A stretch of DNA of 64,000 bases. It comes from Fodinibacter sp963695175 (GTDB lineage Bacteria; Actinomycetota; Actinomycetes; Actinomycetales; Dermatophilaceae). Location: contig CAVOGG010000001.1 in the NCBI GenBank assembly GCA_963695175.1, positions 62,001 to 126,000 of the forward strand. The letters are read 5' to 3'. Shown one piece after another: positions 53,885 through 62,756 of this stretch (its first letter is position 1; each line of letters opens with the position of its first letter). Both the position numbers and the translations under genes were made by a program. The notes beneath the pieces were generated by a model. It did no database searches. It was not told where the DNA came from and saw nothing but the letters and a program-made list of their open reading frames with translations.

Positions 53885-54397
53885 ATGACGCAGACCCAGC
53901 CCGAGACCTTCCGCACCGAGTCGCGCACCTTCACCTGGGCCACCCCCGGCCAGGGTGACCCGAGCCTGCTGAGCGCCCTCGACGGCATCGGCCAGCTCCG
54001 GGCGATGGCCGCCGGCGAGCTCCCGGCGCCCCCGATCATGGCGACGCTCGGCTTCACCGACTTCCGCCCCGAGCCCGGGCGGGTCGTCGTCGAGATGCCG
54101 GTCGCCGAGTTCCACTACAACCCGCTCGGCGGCGTGCACGGCGGGGTCATCTCGACCCTGCTCGACACCGCGGCCGGCTGCGCCGTGCACTCCACCCTCG
54201 CCGTGGGGGAGGGCTACACCTCGCTCGACCTCACCGTGAAGTTCCTGCGGCCGGTCACGGTCGACTCCGGCCTGCTCACCTGCGAGGGCACCGTCATCCA
54301 GCGCGGCCGTCGCACCGCCCTGGCCCAGGCCCAGCTCACCGACCAGGCGGGCCGGCTCGTGGCGCACGCGACGAGCAGCTGCATGATCTTCGCCTGA
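53885..54397 (+). CDS. PaaI-type hotdog thioesterase
   Basis: The 170-residue protein is a hotdog-fold thioesterase: HYNPLGGVHGGVISTLLDTAAGCAVHS contains the HGG motif and catalytic Asp region, followed by TSLDLTVKFLRPV and RRTALAQAQLTDQAGRLVAHATSS (read in pieces). It hydrolyses aromatic or short acyl-CoA thioesters. ATG 53885 follows a GATGCT box by 6 nt. Likely controlled by the divergent HxlR-type regulator. Confidence 0.9.
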   Translation: MTQTQPETFRTESRTFTWATPGQGDPSLLSALDGIGQLRAMAAGELPAPPIMATLGFTDFRPEPGRVVVEMPVAEFHYNPLGGVHGGVISTLLDTAAGCAVHSTLAVGEGYTSLDLTVKFLRPVTVDSGLLTCEGTVIQRGRRTALAQAQLTDQAGRLVAHATSSCMIFA

Positions 54398-54456
54398 CCG
54401 TGGAACCCTGCTGACCTGCGGGGTTGTCGCCGTCGCCCGCGGGTAGGGTCCGAGAC

Positions 54457-55464
54457 ATGGCGCGCTTGCGGCGGGTGTCCCCGCAGATGAAGGGGTGGAC
54501 GCGCCGGCGCGCGGGGAGGGGGTTCGCCTACCTCGACGCGGACGGCCGGCGACTCCCGGCCCAGGAGGTCGAGCGGATCCGCTCGCTGGCCATCCCCCCG
54601 GCCTGGCGCGACGTGTGGATCTGCCCCTACGCCAACGGCCACATCCAGGCCCTCGGCACCGACGACGCGGGTCGCCGCCAGTACCTCTACCACCCCGACT
54701 GGCGCACCAAGCGCGACCAGCTCAAGTTCGACCGGGTCAAGGTGGCGGGGGCGCGCCTGGCGCGCGCCCGGGAGCGGATGATCGAGGACCTGCAGGGTGA
54801 GGGGATGCCGCTCTCGCGCGCCGCCGCGACCGCCACCCGGCTGCTCGACCTCGGCTACTTCCGGATCGGCAGCGACGCCTACGCCGACGCCAACGGCTCC
54901 TTCGGCCTCACCACGCTCGAGCGGCGCCACGTGCGGCGGGTCAACGGTGACCTCGTCTTCAGCTTCGTCGGCAAGTCGGGCATCGAGCACTCGATCACGA
55001 TCAGCGACCCGCACGTCATCGACTCGCTCAACCTGATGCGCAGGCGCCGCGGGGGGTCGGCCCGGCTGCTCGCCTACCGAGGCGAGGCGCGCTGGGCCGA
55101 CCTCGACGCGTCGGCGGTGAACGCCTACATCAGCCAGATGGTGCACGAGGACCTCACCGCCAAGGACTTCCGCACCTGGCACGCCACGGTGCTCGCCGCG
55201 GTGGCCCTCGCGGAGAGCCCGCAGAAGGGTGACACCACGACCTCGAAGAAGCGCGCGGTGAAGGCAGCCATGGAGGAGGTCGCGGCCTACCTCGGCAACA
55301 CCCCGACGATCGCGCGCAAGTCCTACGTCGACCCGCGGGTGATCGACCAGTACGAGCAGGGCGTCACGATCGCGCCCACGCTGGCCAAGCGGTACCGCGA
55401 CGACACCAGGCGCCAGGCCGCCATCGAGAAGGCCGTCGCGCGCCTCATCGACAACGCCGACTGA
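54457..55464 (+). CDS. DNA topoisomerase IB
   Basis: The 335-residue enzyme is a bacterial type IB (poxvirus-like) topoisomerase. It has RRAGRGFAYLDADGRRL, IPPAWRDVWICPYANGHIQALGTDDAGRRQYLYH (read in pieces), LDLGYFRIGSDAYA, GLTTLERRHV, FSFVGKSGIEHS and FRTWHATVLAA, with the catalytic Tyr in ARKSYVDPRVI near the C-terminus. It relaxes supercoils without ATP. ATG 54457 is 7 nt after TAGGGT. It stands alone between glycan genes. Confidence 0.95.
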   Translation: MARLRRVSPQMKGWTRRRAGRGFAYLDADGRRLPAQEVERIRSLAIPPAWRDVWICPYANGHIQALGTDDAGRRQYLYHPDWRTKRDQLKFDRVKVAGARLARARERMIEDLQGEGMPLSRAAATATRLLDLGYFRIGSDAYADANGSFGLTTLERRHVRRVNGDLVFSFVGKSGIEHSITISDPHVIDSLNLMRRRRGGSARLLAYRGEARWADLDASAVNAYISQMVHEDLTAKDFRTWHATVLAAVALAESPQKGDTTTSKKRAVKAAMEEVAAYLGNTPTIARKSYVDPRVIDQYEQGVTIAPTLAKRYRDDTRRQAAIEKAVARLIDNAD

Positions 55465-55609
55465 CGGTTCGACGTCGGCCCGTCGCGACTCAGCAGCGGA
55501 AGGTTCACCACCGCACCGGAACGGTTCCGCTGCTCAGGTGAAGGTTCCCGCATCGGGCGGGAAAGTCGTGGCGAGGGGCAGGCAGGTCGCGCCGGTAGGC
55601 TCACCGGCG

Positions 55610-56731
55610 ATGACTGAGCACCAGCACGACCACGACGACCTGCACGCCGCTGCCACCGAGAAGATCTCGGTGCGCGCCGGCGAGATGGCCGGTCGCAGCG
55701 ACGACCCGGCCGCGACCACCCGCATCCCCGGCCTCGCCACCGGCGCGGATGCCGTGCCGCCGGCATCCGAGAGCGGCGCGCCGGGCGCGCGGCCCGGCCA
55801 CCCGTCCTACCCGATCGAGGACGAGCAGGCCGGAGCCGGCCCCGCCCCCTACGTCACCATCGTGCTGCCCTGCTACAACGAGGGCGCCCACGTGCTGCAG
55901 GAGATCGAGCGGATCACCGCGGCGATGAGCGCCAGCGAGCTCACCTACGAGGTGCTCTGCATCGACGACGCCAGCACCGACGACACCCTCGACGTGCTCC
56001 GCCACGCCCAGACCACGTACCCGCACCTGCGGATCCTGCCGTTCCGCCGCAACGGCGGCTCGGGCACGGCCCGCCGGATCGGCACCCAGCAGGCCCGCGG
56101 CGAGATCGTCGTGTGGACCGACGCCGACATGACCTACGAGAACGAGCGCATCCCCGAGCTCGTGCGCATCCTGCGCGACGACACCACCTACGACCAGGTC
56201 GTCGGCGCCCGCACCACCGAGGAGGGCACCCACAAGTGGGCCCGGGTGCCCGCGAAGTGGCTGATCCGCAAGATCGCCGAGTGGCTGACCAAGTCGAGGA
56301 TCCCCGACCTCAACTCCGGCCTGCGCGCCTTCCGCCGCGACGTGAGCCTGCCCTACCTCCGCCTGCTGCCGGCCGGGTTCTCGTGCGTCACGACGATCAC
56401 CATCGCGTTCCTCAGCAACCAGCACGACATCAAGTACGTCGAGACGAGCTACGCCAAGCGGGCCGGCGTCAGCAAGTTCCACTTCGTCAACGACGCCTAC
56501 CGCTACATCCTCCAGGTGCTGCGGATGGTCATGTACTTCGACCCGCTCAAGGTGCTCATGCCGCCGGCGCTGTGGATGATCGTCATCGGCCTGGTCAAGG
56601 CGGTCGTCGACATGTTCCGGCACCCGTTCTACTTCCCGGCGAGCACGGTGCTGCTCATCGTCAGCGGCATCATGATCGCCAGCCTGGCGCTGCTCTCCGA
56701 CCTCGTGGTGAGGTCGAGAGACGGTGTCTGA
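55610..56731 (+). CDS. GT2 family glycosyltransferase with C-terminal membrane helices
   Basis: The 373-residue protein has an acidic disordered head (1-80), a GT-A domain (VTIVLPCYNEGAHVLQEIERI, LCIDDASTDDTLDVL, RRNGGSGTARRIGTQQARG, WTDADMTYENE) and, from about 305, two membrane helices. Interior sequence KSRIPDLNSGLRAFRR is the DPM1-like acceptor loop. It probably makes a polyprenyl-phosphate sugar. ATG 55610 is 8 nt after TAGGCT. An inverted GGATGCCG pair lies in its 5' coding part (55746-55771). Confidence 0.9.
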   Translation: MTEHQHDHDDLHAAATEKISVRAGEMAGRSDDPAATTRIPGLATGADAVPPASESGAPGARPGHPSYPIEDEQAGAGPAPYVTIVLPCYNEGAHVLQEIERITAAMSASELTYEVLCIDDASTDDTLDVLRHAQTTYPHLRILPFRRNGGSGTARRIGTQQARGEIVVWTDADMTYENERIPELVRILRDDTTYDQVVGARTTEEGTHKWARVPAKWLIRKIAEWLTKSRIPDLNSGLRAFRRDVSLPYLRLLPAGFSCVTTITIAFLSNQHDIKYVETSYAKRAGVSKFHFVNDAYRYILQVLRMVMYFDPLKVLMPPALWMIVIGLVKAVVDMFRHPFYFPASTVLLIVSGIMIASLALLSDLVVRSRDGV

Positions 56732-58601
56732 CAGCGCCTCGCTCAAGGTCGCGCTCGTCGGGCCCACCCACCCGTACAAGGGCGGGGTCGCCGCGCACAC
56801 GACAGCACTCGCGCACGAGCTGGCCGATGCCGGGCACGAGGTCACCCTCGTGTCGTGGAGCCACCTCTACCCGTCCGCGCTCTACCCGGGCGAGCAGTCG
56901 GTGCCCGGTGGCTCGGCCGACGTCGACCCCTTCCCGCGCACCCTGCGCGTGCTCTCCTGGGCGCGCCCCGACACCTGGGTGCGGGCCGGGCGCCGGCTGC
57001 GTGACGTCGACGTCATCGTCGTGGTGCACGTCATCCCCGCCGTGGTGCCCGCCCACCTCGCGCTGCTGCGCGCCGCCGGGGTCGGGCGCACCACCCCGAC
57101 CGGTCACGGGCCGCGCACGGTGCTCATCACGCACAACGTGCTGCCGCACGAGGGCCACCCCGGCGAGCGGCAGCTGATGGAGACCCTCCTGCGCCGGGTC
57201 GACGCCGTCGTCGTCCACTCCGACGAGGAGGCCCGTCTCGCGGCCGAGCTCGGCGCGCAGCACGTGCGCGAGCTCGACCTGCCGCCGCACCTGCCCGGCG
57301 GTCCGCCGCACCCGCGCCCCGACCACGACGGCCCGCCGCGGCTGCTCACGCTCGGCATCGTGCGCGACTACAAGGGCGTCGACCTGCTCGTCGACGCCCT
57401 GCGGGACGTGCCCGACCTGCGGCTCACCGTCGCGGGGGAGATGTGGGGGGATGCCGGTCGCCGGGTCCGCGAGCTGGCCGCCGACCCGCGCGTCGAGGGT
57501 CGCGTCGAGGTGCACTCCGGCTACGTGCCCGCCGAGCGGATCCCGGTGCTGATGGCGCACCACGACGTCGTCGCGCTGACCTACCGCACGGCCACGGCCT
57601 CGCAGAACGCCCAGCTCGCCCTCAGCCACGGGCTGCCCGTGCTGGCCAGCGCGGTCGGCACCTTCCCCGACCAGGTGCGCGACGGTGTCGACGGCCTGCT
57701 CGTGCCGCCCTCCGACCGCGAGGCACTCGTCGCCGCCCTGCGCCGCCTCGCCGAGCCCGGCGTCGTCGAGCAGCTGCGCGCCGAGGTGCGCGCGCCCGAC
57801 CTCGCCGGGCCCTGGGCCAACTACGTCGGTGGCATCGAGGCACTGGCCGCCGCGCCGGTCGACGTCGTGCCGGCCCGCCCGGTCGTGCCGCTCGGACCGG
57901 TCGCGCGGGCGCGGGCGACCGTGGCCGGCATCCGGGCCCGTCGTGGTCCCGTCGTCGACCTCGCCCCCACCGACATCCCCGAGCGGGTGCGGGCCACCGA
58001 CCTGCTCGCCGTCGACGACGACGCCCGGGATGCCGTCGGCATCGCCCGCGCGCTCGGCCTGCCTCGGCCGGGCGAGCCGGTCGCCGCCTGGTCGGCACTC
58101 GGGGCGCTCGCCGCGATCGTGCGGATCCGCGACGACGGGCACCGGTCCTCGGTCATCGTCGACGAGAGCGGCAGCGGCAGCCCGATGGGCCGCTGGTCGC
58201 GCGCGGTCGGCTTCGCCCCCGTCGAGCTCGAGCTCACCGGGCGGCGCGCGGCCGTCGAGGTGCTCGACGTCGACACCGCCAGCCTCGACGTCATCACCCG
58301 GCTGCACCCGGGCGGCTGCACGGCCTCCGACGTCGACCACGCCATCGGCCAGGCCTCGTGGGCGCTGCGCTCGGGCGGGCTGCTCGTGCTCACCGTGCCG
58401 ATCGGCGACGACGACCCGGACTTCGCCGTGCGCCCGGCCGACGTGCGCGGCATCCTCGCCCGCGCCGACGACCTGGGGCTGCGGTTGGTCGGCGACGTCG
58501 ACGGCGACGTGCTCAACCGGATGCGCGACGCCCGCACCGAGGCCGCCGGCGGCGACGCGCCGGCGTACGCCGTGCTGCGGCTGACCTTCCGGCGCCGATG
58601 A
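56724..58601 (+). CDS. GT4 glycosyltransferase fused to methyltransferase-like domain
   Basis: The 625-residue protein begins inside the previous stop (GTG 56724). The first ~375 residues are a GT-B enzyme: LVGPTHPYKGGVAAHTTALAHEL, VLITHNVLPHEG, LTLGIVRDYKGVDLLVDAL, and the LSHGLPVLASAVGTFPDQVRDG donor site with the Glu replaced (NAQLALSHGLP). The C-terminal 230 residues (about 395-625) have a SAM-methyltransferase-like pattern with DVITRLHPGG, SGGLLVLTVPIG but no clear glycine-rich loop, so it may be catalytically reduced. It fits between GT2 and flippase genes of one operon. Confidence 0.85.
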   Translation: MSDSASLKVALVGPTHPYKGGVAAHTTALAHELADAGHEVTLVSWSHLYPSALYPGEQSVPGGSADVDPFPRTLRVLSWARPDTWVRAGRRLRDVDVIVVVHVIPAVVPAHLALLRAAGVGRTTPTGHGPRTVLITHNVLPHEGHPGERQLMETLLRRVDAVVVHSDEEARLAAELGAQHVRELDLPPHLPGGPPHPRPDHDGPPRLLTLGIVRDYKGVDLLVDALRDVPDLRLTVAGEMWGDAGRRVRELAADPRVEGRVEVHSGYVPAERIPVLMAHHDVVALTYRTATASQNAQLALSHGLPVLASAVGTFPDQVRDGVDGLLVPPSDREALVAALRRLAEPGVVEQLRAEVRAPDLAGPWANYVGGIEALAAAPVDVVPARPVVPLGPVARARATVAGIRARRGPVVDLAPTDIPERVRATDLLAVDDDARDAVGIARALGLPRPGEPVAAWSALGALAAIVRIRDDGHRSSVIVDESGSGSPMGRWSRAVGFAPVELELTGRRAAVEVLDVDTASLDVITRLHPGGCTASDVDHAIGQASWALRSGGLLVLTVPIGDDDPDFAVRPADVRGILARADDLGLRLVGDVDGDVLNRMRDARTEAAGGDAPAYAVLRLTFRRR

Positions 58602-59554
58602 CCACGGGTGAGGCCTCGGTGACCCGGGCCAGGACGCTCAACGCCCTGCGGATCGGCCTGCTCGTCGTCATCGTCGCGGCCTGCGTCGTCGCGCTCTGGG
58701 CGAACTGGCAGGAGGTGTCCGGCCAGCTGCGCCGGCTCAGCGTGCCCGTCGTGCTCGGGTCGTTCGCCCTCGTCACCCTCGCGCCGATCCTCACCCTGAT
58801 GGGCTGGCGGGTGCTGCTCGAGGACCTCGGCACCCACCTGGCCCTGCCGCCCGCGTCGAGCGTGTTCCTCGTCGGGCAGCTCGGCAAGTACCTCCCGGGG
58901 TCGGTGTGGACCGTCGTCGCCCAGGCCGAGATGGGGGCCAAGCTGGCGGTGCCACGACGGCGGATGGCGGTCGTCGGCATCCTCTCGATCGGGCTCGCCG
59001 TGCTCACCGGCTGCCTGCTCGGCATCCCCGCGGTGCAGCCGCTGCTCGCCTCACGGGGTGACGCGTTCTCGTGGTGGTGGGTGGTGATCGCCGTGGCACT
59101 GGGCTGCGTGCTGCTCTGGCCGCGGCTGCTCAACGCGCTGATCGCCCGCGGGCTGAGGCTGCTGCGCCGCGAGCCGCTCGAGCACGACCTGTCCGGGCCG
59201 GCCGTGGCGCTCACCTCGGCGTGGTTCGTCGGCGCGTGGGTCTCGACCGGGATGGGCACCTTCGTGCTGGCCCGCAGCGTGGCGCCGGAGGCACCCGTGG
59301 GGCCGCTGCTCGTGACCTGCATCGGTGGGTTCGCGCTGGCGTCGGCGGCCGGGATGTTCAGCATCCTGGTGCCCGCCGGGGTCGGTGTGCGCGACGGCGT
59401 GCTCGCGCTGCTGCTCGTCACCCTGATGCCGTTGCCCGCCGCGACCGCGGTGGTCGTCGTGGCGCGCTTCCTGGCCGTGCTCGCCGACCTGCTGCTCGCG
59501 GGGTCCGCGTGGGCGTGGGGACGTCGGCACCACCTCCTAGGATCGACGACGTGA
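58598..59554 (+). CDS. Lysylphosphatidylglycerol-synthase-TM-like flippase
   Basis: The 318-residue protein has about eight membrane helices and the UPF0104 signatures GWRVLLEDLG, FLVGQLGKYLPGSVWTVVAQAEMG and MFSILVPAGVGVRDGVLALLL. Such proteins are stand-alone flippase-like modules near glycan genes. ATG 58598 overlaps the preceding stop as ATGA and the next gene overlaps its stop as GTGA, showing a tight operon. Confidence 0.9.
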   Translation: MTTGEASVTRARTLNALRIGLLVVIVAACVVALWANWQEVSGQLRRLSVPVVLGSFALVTLAPILTLMGWRVLLEDLGTHLALPPASSVFLVGQLGKYLPGSVWTVVAQAEMGAKLAVPRRRMAVVGILSIGLAVLTGCLLGIPAVQPLLASRGDAFSWWWVVIAVALGCVLLWPRLLNALIARGLRLLRREPLEHDLSGPAVALTSAWFVGAWVSTGMGTFVLARSVAPEAPVGPLLVTCIGGFALASAAGMFSILVPAGVGVRDGVLALLLVTLMPLPAATAVVVVARFLAVLADLLLAGSAWAWGRRHHLLGSTT

Positions 59555-60366
59555 CCGAACCAGCCGGCTCCGGCGAGCGTGAGGAGCAGCTCGCCTACTC
59601 CGAGATCATGGCCAAGATGCTCGACGAGGAGGGGCGTCGCCAGAAGGCCGCCAAGATCGTCGCCGTGGTGCAGCACGCGCTCGGGGTCGAGTCGCTCGAC
59701 GGGCTGCGGGCGGTCGACGTCGGCTGCTCGGCCGGCTTCATCGCCGACGAGCTCGCGCTCGCCGGTGCCACCACGAGCGGGGTCGACATCGACGAGCCGG
59801 GGCTCGAGAAGGCCCGGGCGCGCTTCGGGGAGCGGGTCGACTTCCGGCTCGCCCGCGGCGAGGACCTCCCCTTCGACGACGACTCGGTCGACGTCGCCGT
59901 GCTCAACCACATCTACGAGCACGTCGTCGACCCCGAGGCCGTCGTCGCCGACATCCACCGGGTGCTGCGGCCCGGGGGAGTCCTCTACCTCGGCATCGGG
60001 CACCGCTTCCAGGTCGTCGAGCCGCACCACCGGCTGCCGTTCCTGTCGTGGCTGCCCCGGGGTGTCGCCGACCGGTACATGCGGGTCACCGGCAAGGGCG
60101 ACCACTACTACGAGCGCTACTACACGCCGGCGGGGCTCCGGCGGTTGTTCGCGGCCTACGACGTCTGGGACTACACCCTGCCGGTGCTCACCGACCCGGT
60201 GACCTTCGCCGCCGGTGACAACGTGCCGGCCTGGGCCGCGAAGGTGCCCCCGGCGGCCTTCCGGGCGGCCCTGCCGCTGGTGCCCACCTACGTGTGGGCG
60301 GGGTTCAAGGGGGCGTCCGCGCCCGCCGGGCCGTCGCTGCGCGTCCCGCCCCGCCACCTGACCTGA
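59551..60366 (+). CDS. SAM-dependent methyltransferase (class I)
   Basis: The 271-residue protein has a class I methyltransferase core: LRAVDVGCSAGFIADELALAG (motif I), GVDIDEPGLEKAR, RGEDLPFDDDSVDVAVLNHIYEHVVDPE and VLRPGGVLYLGIGH. The target may be a sugar or lipid intermediate of the glycan operon. GTG 59551 overlaps the flippase stop; a TAGGAT box also lies upstream at 59538-59543, allowing a second transcript. Confidence 0.92.
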   Translation: MTEPAGSGEREEQLAYSEIMAKMLDEEGRRQKAAKIVAVVQHALGVESLDGLRAVDVGCSAGFIADELALAGATTSGVDIDEPGLEKARARFGERVDFRLARGEDLPFDDDSVDVAVLNHIYEHVVDPEAVVADIHRVLRPGGVLYLGIGHRFQVVEPHHRLPFLSWLPRGVADRYMRVTGKGDHYYERYYTPAGLRRLFAAYDVWDYTLPVLTDPVTFAAGDNVPAWAAKVPPAAFRAALPLVPTYVWAGFKGASAPAGPSLRVPPRHLT

Positions 60367-61295
60367 TGCCGTCCGCCGGCCGCGAGCGGGTCGTGCGCAC
60401 GTCGCGCCCGGTGCCGCTCGGCGCCGTCGTCGGCATCTTCCGTCGCGGTGGCGGCGACCCCACGAGCCGCCGCGACGACGCTGGCTGGTGGTTCGGCTGG
60501 CGCACCCCCGACGGGCCGGTCACGCTGCGCCTCGTCACGGCGCCCGACGCGGGTGAGGTCACGGCATCCGCCTGGGGTGGGGGCGCGGCCTGGGCACTCG
60601 AGCGGGTGCCCGACCTGCTCGGCGAGCGCGACGACCCGACCGGCTTCACGCCCGTGCACCCGCCCGTCGCTGACGCGTGGCGGGTGTTCCCCGGCTGGCG
60701 GGTGCCGCGCTCGGGGCTGGTGGTGCAGAACCTCGTGGCGTCCATCATCGAGCAGAAGGTCACCGGCAAGGAGGCCTTCGCCGGGTACCGCCGGCTGGTG
60801 CGCCGCTTCGGCGAGCCGGCGCCGGGGCCGGGGGAGGACCTCGGCCTCGTCGTGCCGCCCGACCCGCGTGGCTGGGCCGCCATCCCGTCCTGGGAGTGGC
60901 TGGCCGCCGGCGTCGACCCCGGCCGGTCACGCACCCTGGTGCGCGCCGTCGGCCACGCCGGCCGCCTCGAGGAGTGCGTCGACCTGCCCGCCGACCAGTC
61001 CCGCGCCCGGCTCACCGCGCTGCCCGGCGTCGGGCGGTGGACCTGGGCCGAGGTGGCCCAGCGAGCGCTCGGGCTGCCCGACGAGGTGAGCTTCGGCGAC
61101 TACCACGTCGCCAAGGACATCGGCTGGGCCCTGACCGGCACCCCGGTCGACGACGACGGCCTCGCCGAGCTGCTCGAGCCGTACGCCGGCCACCGCTACC
61201 GCGTGCAGCGGCTGCTCGAGCTCGGGGGTCACCAGAGGCCGCGTCGGGGGCCGCGGAGGTCGGTCCCGACGCACCTGCCGGTGCGCGGCCGCTGA
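60366..61295 (+). CDS. AlkA-like DNA-3-methyladenine glycosylase
   Basis: The 309-residue protein is an HhH-GPD DNA glycosylase: the N-terminal AlkA_N-like part (1-110), then LVVQNLVASIIEQKVTGKEAFAGYRRLV, the hairpin LTALPGVGRWTWAEVAQRALG, and catalytic Asp region SFGDYHVAKDIGW. It excises alkylated bases. ATG 60366 overlaps the methyltransferase stop as TGATG, so it is the last gene of the operon though its function is unrelated. Confidence 0.88.
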   Translation: MPSAGRERVVRTSRPVPLGAVVGIFRRGGGDPTSRRDDAGWWFGWRTPDGPVTLRLVTAPDAGEVTASAWGGGAAWALERVPDLLGERDDPTGFTPVHPPVADAWRVFPGWRVPRSGLVVQNLVASIIEQKVTGKEAFAGYRRLVRRFGEPAPGPGEDLGLVVPPDPRGWAAIPSWEWLAAGVDPGRSRTLVRAVGHAGRLEECVDLPADQSRARLTALPGVGRWTWAEVAQRALGLPDEVSFGDYHVAKDIGWALTGTPVDDDGLAELLEPYAGHRYRVQRLLELGGHQRPRRGPRRSVPTHLPVRGR

Positions 61296-61326
61296 CGCCC
61301 GAGAAGGTGGTGGTCGACCGCATCAG

Positions 61327-61359
61327 CCGTTCGGCCAAATTTAGGTCATCCGTTCGGCC
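61327..61359. repeat. 23-bp-period direct repeat
   Basis: CCGTTCGGCC occurs at 61327-61336 and 61350-61359, separated by AT-rich AAATTTAGG. It lies 24-56 nt before a small membrane protein gene. It may be a pair of operator half-sites. Confidence 0.55.
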
Positions 61360-61382
61360 GTGATTGGTGTCACAATGGGTGC

Positions 61383-61595
61383 ATGACGTTCGACACGATT
61401 CGTCTGGGCCTCCAGTGGACCTTCTGGGTCCTGCTGTGGCTGATGACCGGTCTGCTCGCCTTCGTGCTCATCTTCGGCACCGTTCCCGGAATGCCGTCTG
61501 CCCTTCGCTGGGTGACGTTCGCTCTGGTGCTCGGGATCGTGGCTGAGGACGTCCGGCGCAAGCTACAACCCACCCCCGCGCGGTCCCGCCACTGA
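61383..61595 (+). CDS. 70-residue membrane protein
   Basis: The small protein has two hydrophobic helices (about 8-32 and 39-56) with a short polar hairpin GTVPGMPSALRW and a basic tail. I do not recognise a family. ATG 61383 follows CACAAT by 6 nt, indicating its own leaderless transcript. It converges with the F420 ligase gene. Confidence 0.6.
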   Translation: MTFDTIRLGLQWTFWVLLWLMTGLLAFVLIFGTVPGMPSALRWVTFALVLGIVAEDVRRKLQPTPARSRH

Positions 61596-61631
61596 CCGCT
61601 CGGCACGGTGGCTCAGAGCCTCCCGGCGACG

Positions 61632-61666
61632 GGGGGTCGTCCGTTCCCTGCTGACGGGCGGCCCCC
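61632..61666. terminator. Strong convergent terminator
   Basis: The left arm 61632-61644 pairs with 61654-61666 over 13 positions, with two G-T wobbles, around a 9-nt loop. It abuts the stop codon of the F420 ligase gene and follows the small membrane protein gene. No T tract. Confidence 0.75.
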
Positions 61667-62756
61667 TCAGCCGAGGGTCAGGCTCACCGTCGTGATCGAG
61701 CGCGCCGTGAGCGAGGCGCGCAACCCTTCCGACGCCGCTGCCACCTCGGTGCGCGCGACGAGGCGCCCGAGGTCGTAGGCGTCCGGGGCCCCCAGGGTCA
61801 CCTCGGCGGTGCCCGACTCCGCGTCGACGCCGACGTCGGCCGAGCCCTCCGGCACGTCGAGCAGCGCGAGCGCCACGACCCGGCCGACCCGCACCGCGAG
61901 CGGCTCGCCGGGGAGCGCCGACCTGATGCCGACCTCCTCCGCCTGCGGCGCTCCCGGGCGCGAGGCCGAGCGCTGCGCGTACCGCCTCGACGTGACCGAG
62001 CGCGAACCAGTCGCCGGGGCCGACCCGCACGAGGGCGCGAGCGCCGGCGGCGTCGGCCGAGAACCACCTGACGTCCAGCCCGCGCACCAGCGCCGCGGGG
62101 ATGCCGTCCGCCTTCCCCTTGACGAGGTCCGCTGCCGCGGCCACCTCGTCGGCCACCGCGCGCGTGGTGACGGCCAGTGGGCGGCCGTCGTGGTCGGTGG
62201 CCCCGCGCAGGTCCTCGAGCACGGTCAGGCCGGCGCTGCCGAGGGCCAGGTCGGTGAGGCCGTCGCGCCACGGCCGACCTGCGGTGTCGCTGAGCACGAC
62301 GGCGAGGGGTGTGGCAGAAGGCAGTTCGAGCCGGGCGAGCAGGGCAGTGCGCAACCGGGCCGCCTCGGCGTCGGGGTCGTCGGGTAGCAGGAGCAGGTCC
62401 GCCGAGGGGCCGGTGTTGGAGGCGTCGACGCCCGCGGCGGCCATCACCGGGCCGGCCACCGACTCCACGACCCGGGTGATGCCGTCGGCGCCACGGCGCT
62501 CGGCGACGACGCGTACCGTGCCGGCCGCGACGGCATCCTCGCGAGTCCCGGCCCAGGTCAGGCCGAGGCTCTTGGAGACGACCTTGCTCGACACCACGAG
62601 GCAGTCGCCGGCGCCCAGCCCGGTGCCGGATGCCGTGAGCGCGTCCACGAGCAGACCCGCCAGGTCGGCGCCCGCCTCCACCTCACCCATCCCCACCACC
62701 GGCACGACGGCGAGGCCGCCGGCCGGGGAGGGCGACGGCATCCGTGCCTCGGTCAC
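61667..62756 (-). CDS. fbiB: Coenzyme F420-0:L-glutamate ligase, one frameshift
   Basis: The CofE-type ligase begins GTG 62756 (overlapping the fbiA stop as GTGA; ATG 62741 is an alternative). Motifs are VVPVVGMGEVEAGADLAGLL, CLVVSSKVVSKSLG, VVLSDTAGRPWRDGLTDLALG and LVKGKADGIPAALVRG. Near 61945 the frame changes to QAEEVGIRSALPGEPLAVRVGRVVALALLDV and ends at 61667. The ~110-residue extension does not look like the nitroreductase domain of mycobacterial FbiB, so the dehydro-F420 reducing activity may be elsewhere. It adds glutamates to F420. Confidence 0.88.
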
